From JAAZKI01 sp012799905 (GTDB taxonomy: Bacteria > Verrucomicrobiota > Lentisphaeria > Oligosphaerales > Oligosphaeraceae): DNA of 64,000 nucleotides. Both the position numbers and the translations under genes were made by a program. The notes under the pieces were generated by a model. The model saw nothing but the letters and a program-made list of their open reading frames with translations. It did not search any database and had not been told where the DNA came from. Shown here piece after piece: positions 57,176 through 64,000 of the stretch. Where the stretch lies: contig JBMNFR010000009.1 in NCBI GenBank assembly GCA_050949415.1, forward strand, positions 62,001 through 126,000, given 5' to 3'. The first letter of the stretch is position 1, and each line of letters starts with the position of its first letter.

Positions 57176-60100
57176 ATGGCAAAGCGCTTATGGCTGCCTT
57201 TAATCGCATTGTTTATCGCAAATCATCTGCATGGCGAAATCCGGCTTAAAAATCATGGCGACGGCATTAAATTGGGTGGTCTGCAAGCTGAAGCAGTAGC
57301 GGTCAAGCCCGTACCTGCCCCTGACACGGCCTGGCAATTCTCGCCTGGCCCGCGGAAGCGCATCACGTTTTCCAATATCCCGGACTGGGGCAAGGACGGC
57401 TTCAGCGCCGAAGTATGGTGCATGCCCACCGCGCCGGAATGCGGCTACGCGCTGCTGATGCGCGGGAGCTTCGGATTCCCTAAATTCTTCAGCCACGAAA
57501 ATTATGACAATTACCTGGTTTCAGCAACTACCGGCAACAATCTGGCCGGCAGGGTCTATTGCGGCTCCCTGCTCAATGAATATCATTACTTCTGCTTGAC
57601 CGGCGACAAGGAAAAAGTGTCGAATTACCTGGACGGCAAATTGATGCGCACTGACCCAGGTATGGGCGTACCGGCCTACCAAGCCGAAAACACACTCTAT
57701 GTGGGCGAATCAATCGGATGGGCAAAAAATAACTTCGTCGGAAAAATCGCTTTAATAAGGATTTACAAAACTGCCATGGACACGCAAAAAATCAACGAAC
57801 ACTATGCCTTGCTGAAAAACAACCAGCCCTCTGCCAGAGTACGAAGAGCTGATTTTTGAAAAGGACCTGCGCGAAACCGGCGACTTCTGGAGCTTTCGGA
57901 AAGATTCGACGCTGAACTTCAAGGGGCTGCAATTGCCGGCGCAGCAAAGCCTGGAAATCGCGTTCGCCATGCAATTGACAGCACCAAAGAAAGCGGAACT
58001 GTTGCAGATTGCGGAGTTCTTGTCAATGCGGCTTGATAGCGAGGGATATCTGCACGGCAACTTCGCCGGCGCTGACTTCAAATCAGAAACCGCCCTGGAA
58101 AAAGAAAGACTGTATAAACTCAAATTAGCATGGAATGGCAGCTATGTACAGATTTTTTGCGATGATCAAGCACTCGGATATGCCGAGGAAGTCGCGCTGA
58201 AAAGCCTGCCGCAAGCCGTAAACCTGCAAATCGGCAAGGGATTCGAAGGCATAATCGGCCTATTCTCAATCAGCGAAAACAAAACCCTGCCTGCAAACCT
58301 GGGGCAGTGGATAACCGAAAAGCTGAATAATGATTCCATAGATAAATTTTCGCATCCGCCTATTCGTCACATTGTCGGCAAGCCAGAAAAAGACAAGCCG
58401 CTGGTCGGCTTCGACGATTTGCAAGACTGGACGGTGAGCTACCAAGTAGGCGCTGTCAAGCCGATTTTCACGCGCAGTAAAGAAGAGCCGCTCTGGGGCG
58501 AATATGTACTGCGCAGTGAATTTTTGCAAGAGCAGCACCTGCCCTGCCGTCGACAGCAAGGTGATCCTGGCGCCCCCCAAGCCGCTGCCTATCCATGATG
58601 ATTTTGACGCCATCAATATCTGGCGCTTTGCCACCAATTACAGCAATGCCAATCGTCCGCAGTTGCACTACACTATCCAATACCGAGACAGCCAGGGCCA
58701 GCTGCACGACAGCCCTTTCATGGGCGGCATGCTGGAAGTCGGCTGGGGCATCCATCATCGGCCTGTGCCGCCAGTCAAGGCGCCAGCCGAATTCGTCTCC
58801 ATCACATTCAGTGGCTTCAATGAGCCAAGACGCGTCGCTTACTTTGACAGCCTGCGCTTTTACACGCGCAGCCAGGCGCCTATCCATGACGCCGAAATAC
58901 CAAGCTGGCAAGAGCTGGGCGTGCCACTGAGCAAAGATACCATCCTGCCTACCGTCACCGTGCCCTACGAAAAAACTGGCATAGAACAGAGCGGCGCTGA
59001 CAAGTGGCGTGTCTATGCCGAAAAACCAGGAGTCAGCCTGAGTTTCGACATAGAGCCCAAAACCGGCACCCTGGACGATATTACCGCGCATTTTAACGGC
59101 AAGACCTTCAAGCCTATGGCCGGCGGCGGCGCGCACTGGGCGCCAGACCGTATCTATCCAGTCGATTTGGAAACCTTGCTGGAGCCTGGAAATGAAGCAG
59201 TTAAAGCGACTTTCCTCAAAGGAGAAAGCCAGGAAAACAAGCTCTGTCTGCACTGGCAATATGAGACGCCGCTGGCCAAAGAAGCTCATCATCACATGGA
59301 CATTCCAATTCAAGGGCGGCTCCCTGATTATTGACGTGGAAGCAGACTCCGAGGCAGTGGGCGAATTCCGACTGGGAGCAATCGAAGGCATCGCCGGAAA
59401 AGTGGTCGAAGTGCCATACCTGAATCTGGGATCATGGATACGAAAAACATATCCGCCAGGCATCTTTGCCGGCGACGGGGTCTACATCTCAGCTTTCCTG
59501 GACTGGTATAACAGCGATGCGTCAGGATTGTTCGGTGAGTCCAGCGCCAAGCCAGGCGGACGCTTCGAACTGGACCAAACCACCTCCGACCATAGATGGG
59601 TGCCAGACCCAGAAGCGCCAGACCCGGCCAATGTGATCCGCTCATACTCGGTCATCAATGGCGGCAGCTATTATTGGCCCAGCACCGAAGGCAAACGCAA
59701 TCCACTAAAAGAAAGAATCTTCCTGACGATTGCCGACCGTTTTGACGACACCTTGCCCAATATCCCTAATCCGACTCATCAATACTTGCGCGACACCGCT
59801 GAAGACGTCTGGGCCACCAGGATGTGGTATGTCAATAAGCTGCCAGTCATGGACTACTTTGACCGGGAACTGAGCATGTGGAAGCTGTGCAAGGCCTACG
59901 GCATGGAGCGGCTAAATGTGCGGCTGCACGGCAATATCAACCGCCAATATACGCCCAGAAGGTGCGGCTCGCCGACGACCTTCATCGAGGACTTTGTTGA
60001 CCCGCAAATCGGAGGCAATGAAAAATGCGCCGAGTTCTTCCGGGAAATGCAGAAACTCGGATACCGCATTGGACACTACACGGACCACATGCTGCTCTGT

Positions 60101-61315
60101 CAGCTCTCTTATGAAGCCTGGGATGAAGACTTCCTGAATCTGGACAGCAATAGCAACTGGCTGTATAGCTCAGGGATGGACAAGCAGACAAAGATTTGCC
60201 GGCTGCTGCAACTGCAAAGAAAGTACAATGGCTATCTGCGTCGTGACTTTGCGCCCAACTGCGCTTACCTGGACCAGATAACTTGTCCGCCATGCTGGCG
60301 TTATACCGATTATGACGCCCGCGTTCCCGATGTGGCGAAGTTTTCTGCGCCCTACCGGGTGTTTGTCGCCAGCCTGCGGCAGGAGGAAAAGGACTTCGGG
60401 CCGGTGCTCAGCGAGGGCATCACGCAAATGTTCTTTGCCGGCATTTGCGACAGTTACGCCCAGCCGCAGCGCCGGGACATACATGTGCTGCCGAACTTCA
60501 ACTTGCGCAAACTGCATATGCTCAGCAATGATTGCGGCTACCACCTCAGCCTGGTGAATTGGAAGGGGAATGGAATCCCGCCGGAAGTCGCTTCCTATCG
60601 GCTTCTGGCCTATCAATTCGCCTACGGCAACACCGCACACCTTGGCGGAGGTTATCATGGCCAACCATACGACAAGGCACTTCCGCCCTACATGATCAGA
60701 AGCTATTTTCTCATCCAGCCGCTGCAAAAATTCTATGCCTTGCAGCCTATCAATGAGATCCTTTACCATGTCAACGGCGACTTAGCGCCCATCGAAAAGG
60801 CTATCGCGGCCGGCACCATCGCACAAAACCAGGTGAAGTTGATTTATCAGAACAACTTGCAGGCAGCGGCAAATCTCCATGCTGAAGATGAGTTCCAAGT
60901 CACTTTGCACGACAAGCAGTATCGCTTGCCGCCAGATGGCTTTGCCGTGTGCCTCCCAGGCAGCTGCGAGTCGTACTCCATCATCCAGGATGGACGACGC
61001 CATGACTTTATGTGGACGGAAAACCTGGAGTATTCCGACGGCCTAAACAAGACGGCGGCGGTTGCGGGCACCCAAGCGTACATCCTGCGAAAAGATGCGG
61101 AGCTGTTGACGCTCATCCCAGCGCCATTCAAACAGGCAGAAAAAGTGCACATAGACCTGGCAAAAATCCCAACTTGGGCTAATGTTAATCAAGCCGAAAT
61201 CAAGGCCTGCGACATTGACGGCAATGTCATCGCAGGCGAAAAACAGAAAATCATTGACCGAAAAATCAGTATCAACAGCGATGGCAACGCCTTCATGTTC
61301 AAGATAACACGCTAA
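57176..61315 (+). pseudogene. Large secreted glycosidase-like gene split by three +1 frameshifts
   Basis: Four open frames (57176-57859; to 58598; to 59334; to 61315) join into one protein of about 1378 residues if one base is skipped near 57830, 58545 and 59281. Part 1 has a signal peptide (MAKRLWLPLIALFIANHLHG) and a LamG-like domain. Part 2 continues as a beta-sandwich. Part 3 has APPKPLPIHDDFDAINIWRF and a further beta domain. Part 4 has a long barrel-like region (MWYVNKLPVMDYFDRELSMW, AYLDQITCPPCWRYTDYDAR, VLSEGITQMFFAGICDSYAQ), probably catalytic, and a C-terminal beta domain. No family is assigned. All shifts have the same sign. It may be a recent pseudogene, a sequence error, or a recoded gene; the downstream genes are intact. 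Confidence 0.7.
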
Positions 61316-61332
61316 TTCAAAGGAAATTATCA

Positions 61333-62139
61333 ATGGACAAATTGGAAATAGGCGCCATGCTCAGGCTTGGCACATTTGAACCGTCTTATTTAGAGATTCT
61401 GCAGGATATCGGCATACGCGAAAGCCAGCTTTGCCGCGTCACCGAGAAATATCTCCATGGCGAAGCCGGCATGCAAGAGAGCGCCGAACTCATACAGCGC
61501 TTAAAGCAAACCCAGCTGCCGCCCACCAGCATCTTTGTCGCTGCGCCCGGTGGCATCATCGATCCAAAATGCCGCTGCAAAAACATGGTCAATATTTGTC
61601 GGCAGCTCAACTGGGCTGGCAGGCGCGGCATCAAATACGCAGTTTGCCATGTCGGCGACCTGCCCGAAAAAGAAGGCGCCGCATTCGACCAATTCATCGT
61701 TGAACTGCAGCAGCTGGCAAGAATGGCCGAGGAAAATCAACAGATGTTCCTCTTCGAAACCGGCTCCATTGACGGAGATACACTCCTGAAAATTTTCCAG
61801 GCTGTCGGCAGCCCGGCCTTGGGACTGAATCTGGATATGGGCAACGTGCTGATTTATAACCTGCCCGAAAGCCCACTGGAATTATATCAGAAGTTGGGAG
61901 CATGGGTCAAAGCACTGCACTGCAAAGATGCGAAAAGACCGCAAGACGGCGAAAAATTCGGCCGCGAAACCGTCCTGGGCGAAGGCGACAGCGGCTTTGT
62001 CAAGCTCTTTCAAAAAATCATTCGGGACGGCTTTCAGGGTCCCATAGTTATCGAACGCGAAATTCCCATTGGCCCAGAGCAATTCAAAGACCTGAAAAAC
62101 GCCGTGGAGCTGCTGCAAAAGCTCGCCCAGGAAAACTGA
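61333..62139 (+). CDS. Sugar phosphate isomerase/epimerase-like TIM-barrel protein
   Basis: A 268-residue protein of the xylose-isomerase-like/AP endonuclease 2 superfamily. The barrel strands and likely metal ligands are recognisable: AVCHVGDLPEK, FLFETGSIDGDTL (Glu), GLNLDMGNVLIYN (Asp), ALHCKDAKRP (His, Asp) and GPIVIEREIPIG (Glu). These proteins act on ketoses, inosose or related sugars, commonly next to Gfo/Idh/MocA dehydrogenases, as here. It is 17 bp after the broken enzyme gene. The reaction is not known; a step in breakdown of a sugar released by the upstream enzyme is likely. Confidence 0.85.
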   Translation: MDKLEIGAMLRLGTFEPSYLEILQDIGIRESQLCRVTEKYLHGEAGMQESAELIQRLKQTQLPPTSIFVAAPGGIIDPKCRCKNMVNICRQLNWAGRRGIKYAVCHVGDLPEKEGAAFDQFIVELQQLARMAEENQQMFLFETGSIDGDTLLKIFQAVGSPALGLNLDMGNVLIYNLPESPLELYQKLGAWVKALHCKDAKRPQDGEKFGRETVLGEGDSGFVKLFQKIIRDGFQGPIVIEREIPIGPEQFKDLKNAVELLQKLAQEN

Positions 62140-62215
62140 ATCCGATAACAGAAGCCACTAATTGCAGGCCTATCACTTAGGCTTGATTACTGAAAACTAA
62201 AAAAGGAACCTGGCC

Positions 62216-63238
62216 ATGATTCGCTACGCCATTGTTGGAGCCGGTCGCATGGGCAACGCCCATGCCAACAATTTATCCTGCATTGAAAATGCGCAGCTCG
62301 CCGGTGTGTATGACATCCTGCCGGAACGCAGCCGCGAATTGGCGCAAAAACACAACGCTGCCGCCTGCTCCAGCCTGGACGAACTGCTGGCATTGCCGAA
62401 CCTGGACTGCCTTATCGTCACCACACCAACCTATGCCCATGCCGAAGCAGTGCAAGCCGCTTGCCAGGCAAACATAGGTATTTTCTGCGAAAAACCGCTA
62501 TGCCGCACTCAGGATGACGCCGACCGTCTGCTGGCCCTGCTGGAGGGGTACCAAAAACTTTTCGCAGTGGGCTTCGTGCGTCGTCATATGTACAAGGTCA
62601 TCAAGGCAAAACAGATGCTTGACGCGAACACCCTGGGACGCATACTTTACTGCAATGTCGATCTGCCGCATGGCAAATATAAACGCATGCCAGGCGATTG
62701 GTTTGCAGACTTCGAACTCTGCGGCGGCGCTATCTTGGATATGTTGGCGCACCACGTCGATCTATGCAATTGGTTCTTTGGCCAGCCGGTGAATGTCTAT
62801 GCATCAAGTCTATTGCTTGATTCCAAGCTGCCGCTGCCAGCCGATTATGTGGCCTCCATAGTCAACTACGACAGCGGTGTCATCTGCAACCTGATGTCGT
62901 CCTGGCAACGCGTCGGCCGCAGCGGCGAAATGATGGAAATCCAGGGCGAGAAAGGTACTCTGATTATTGACGGCACCGACCTGCTCACCTATTACGATCA
63001 GCAGGGCAATCTGCAGAAAATTGATCCTGCAGCTGAGTTTCCTGCGCCCAAGGTGGCCGGCCACGGCGTGGACAATGTTAATGCCGCTTCCGGATTCTTC
63101 CGGCAGTCGCTGAGCCTGACCTCAGCCCTGGCCGGAGAAAAATTACCTCTGCCCGGCATCAAGGAGGCATACGACAGCCTCAAGGTCGGCTTGGCTATGA
63201 TCGAGTCATCCCAAACCGGTAAAGTCGTCGCGTTCTAA
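62216..63238 (+). CDS. Gfo/Idh/MocA-family NAD(P)-dependent oxidoreductase
   Basis: A 340-residue dehydrogenase. The N-terminal Rossmann fold has VGAGRMGNAHANN, then VTTPTYAHAEAV, and the family EKPLCRTQDDAD with its conserved lysine. The C-terminal half has GGAILDMLAHHVDLCNWFFG (His of the active site region). Members oxidise sugars, inositols or sugar acids. AAGGAACC lies 8 nt before the ATG. It shares the locus with the sugar isomerase (76 bp gap), suggesting a dehydrogenation-isomerisation pair. Confidence 0.92.
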   Translation: MIRYAIVGAGRMGNAHANNLSCIENAQLAGVYDILPERSRELAQKHNAAACSSLDELLALPNLDCLIVTTPTYAHAEAVQAACQANIGIFCEKPLCRTQDDADRLLALLEGYQKLFAVGFVRRHMYKVIKAKQMLDANTLGRILYCNVDLPHGKYKRMPGDWFADFELCGGAILDMLAHHVDLCNWFFGQPVNVYASSLLLDSKLPLPADYVASIVNYDSGVICNLMSSWQRVGRSGEMMEIQGEKGTLIIDGTDLLTYYDQQGNLQKIDPAAEFPAPKVAGHGVDNVNAASGFFRQSLSLTSALAGEKLPLPGIKEAYDSLKVGLAMIESSQTGKVVAF

Positions 63239-63482
63239 ATTAGGGGCGAAGGGGAATTCCGGCACTGAAGTGCCGGCACTGAACGGAGGCGAGGGGCGAG
63301 GGGCGAGGGGCGAGGGGCTTTGTTTAGGGGCGAGGGGCGAGGGGCGAGGGGCGAGGGGCGAGGGGCTTTGTTTAGGGGCGAGGGGCGTTTTCTAGGGGCG
63401 AGGAACTATACGCCGCCCACCGTCCACTAAATTCCTGCCACCACGTCCACTCTGTCCACCAGCCTCGGAGGCAGGTGGACAG
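63239..63482. repeat. AGGGGCG heptamer block and hairpins, copy K
   Basis: A hairpin CCGGCACT-GA-AGTGCCGG (63259-63276), then more than 15 AGGGGCG heptamers (63285-63405) interrupted by CTTTGTTT, then GTCCACY units. A 9-bp inverted pair CTGTCCACC / GGTGGACAG closes it (63452-63460, 63474-63482). There are no terminal repeats. Confidence 0.65.
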
Positions 63483-63515
63483 TAGCCCATTAACCACAAA
63501 TCAGCAAGGTAAAGC

Positions 63516-64000
63516 ATGATGTCACACCGGGTATTTTTTCTTTTCGCTTATATGTCAGCGCTTCTCAGTCTGCATGCCGCTGACTTTACCGTCTCTGCCA
63601 ATGTCGCTGGCCGGCAAGTGAAGGAGGACAGCTACCAGTTTACTTTTTCTGCGACTGAGGCCAACACCTGGATAAAATTCCAATTGCCGGCGAAATGTAC
63701 CTGGGGCGCAGGACAGACCGAGCTGAGCATCACTCTGGTTAAACCAGACGCTGTGACATTCCGCTTTGCAGTCAAAGCCATTGGACCGGACAATGCCCTG
63801 GCTGAATCCGATTTTACTAGCCTGGAACTAAAAAAATCAGAACCTCACAGGCTCAGCTACGCGCAGGTCGGCGACAAAGCGCCGCAAGAGCTGTGTATTC
63901 TTAGTGATGAGGCGATAAAATCGCCATTTACCATAGAAATCAATCAGATTAAGGTCGGTGACACGCAGATTCAATCTTCTATGGCTTGGGTGCAAAATGC
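63516..64000 (+). CDS. Secreted protein, beginning only (cut by window end)
   Basis: The open frame from ATG 63516 (a second ATG follows at once) runs to the window edge without a stop. AAGG lies 6 nt upstream. The translation opens MMSHRVFFLFAYMSALLSLH, a signal peptide with cleavage likely after the following AA. The 140 residues after it alternate hydrophobic and polar residues (ANTWIKFQLPAKCTWGAGQT, ELSITLVKPDAVTFRFAVKA), as in a beta-sandwich or carbohydrate-binding domain. Given the locus, it is probably another extracellular carbohydrate-related protein. I do not recognise a family from this part. Confidence 0.7.
   Translation, partial: MMSHRVFFLFAYMSALLSLHAADFTVSANVAGRQVKEDSYQFTFSATEANTWIKFQLPAKCTWGAGQTELSITLVKPDAVTFRFAVKAIGPDNALAESDFTSLELKKSEPHRLSYAQVGDKAPQELCILSDEAIKSPFTIEINQIKVGDTQIQSSMAWVQN

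Noticed and set aside
63239..63482. Repeat block K as an origin of replication
   Set aside because: No DnaA boxes or origin genes (dnaA, gidA, dnaN) nearby, and similar blocks occur many times in the window.

Overview
The window looks like chromosomal DNA of a free-living, saccharolytic, probably anaerobic bacterium of the PVC group, most likely Lentisphaerota (Victivallales-like). The reasons are three short pseudopilin-like proteins with the [20 protein letters not shown] N-terminus beside secreted carbohydrate-active enzymes, LacI regulators placed before such genes, class III glutamine synthetase, pyruvate:ferredoxin oxidoreductase, and large intergenic spaces filled with short tandem repeats. 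The assignment is inference; there is no rRNA or marker phylogeny here.

Layout. 1-12.8 kb: 3'-part of an alpha-2-macroglobulin (thioester CTEQ present), a hypothetical protein, class III glutamine synthetase, an orphan MalK/MsmX-type ABC ATPase, then a minus-strand run yfcE-like phosphodiesterase, EF-hand protein, DUF58 protein and a shortened UvrC. 13.2-16.9 kb: tRNA-Glu(CTC), an HTH protein, an orphan HigA, and a eukaryotic-type glycogen branching enzyme. 17-22.5 kb: a pseudopilin and a 1539-residue secreted fusion of an SGNH esterase with a PL26-like rhamnogalacturonan exolyase region. 23-32.4 kb: serC, mreC, a secreted TIM-barrel glycosidase-like protein, aroE, prmC, a PlsC-ACP-acyl-ACP-synthetase fusion, and a heptose-1-P nucleotidyltransferase/nitroreductase fusion. 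32.6-41.1 kb: sensor kinase, nagA, dxs, a degenerate kinase fused to a receiver domain, an SGNH hydrolase, and a TPP-riboswitch-controlled Thi4 thiazole synthase. 41.7-50 kb: two secreted carbohydrate-related proteins and nifJ. 50.2-64 kb: two tandem loci of the form LacI, pseudopilin, LamG-type secreted enzyme; the second carries a 4.1-kb enzyme gene broken by three same-direction frameshifts, then a sugar isomerase, a Gfo/Idh/MocA oxidoreductase and a further secreted protein cut by the window edge.

How it fits together: the secreted esterase/lyase and LamG/TIM-barrel proteins would break down plant- or algal-type polysaccharide outside the cell. LacI proteins probably sense the products, an all-purpose MsmX-like ATPase may energise uptake by distant permeases, and the isomerase, oxidoreductase and NagA feed intermediates to PFOR-based fermentation.

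The most unusual signal is between the genes. Nearly every larger gap holds a copy or fragment of a modular element that has terminal inverted repeats beginning GTAATCGGTCACT, hairpins, and blocks of unrelated 7-bp tandem repeats. One copy (12834-13157) is flanked by a perfect 8-bp duplication CAGCCGAG and another (4720-5053) by a 7/8 duplication. GTAA ends with 8-bp duplications are the hallmark of IS66-family transposition, so I read these as an IS66-type MITE family. No transposase is present in the window.
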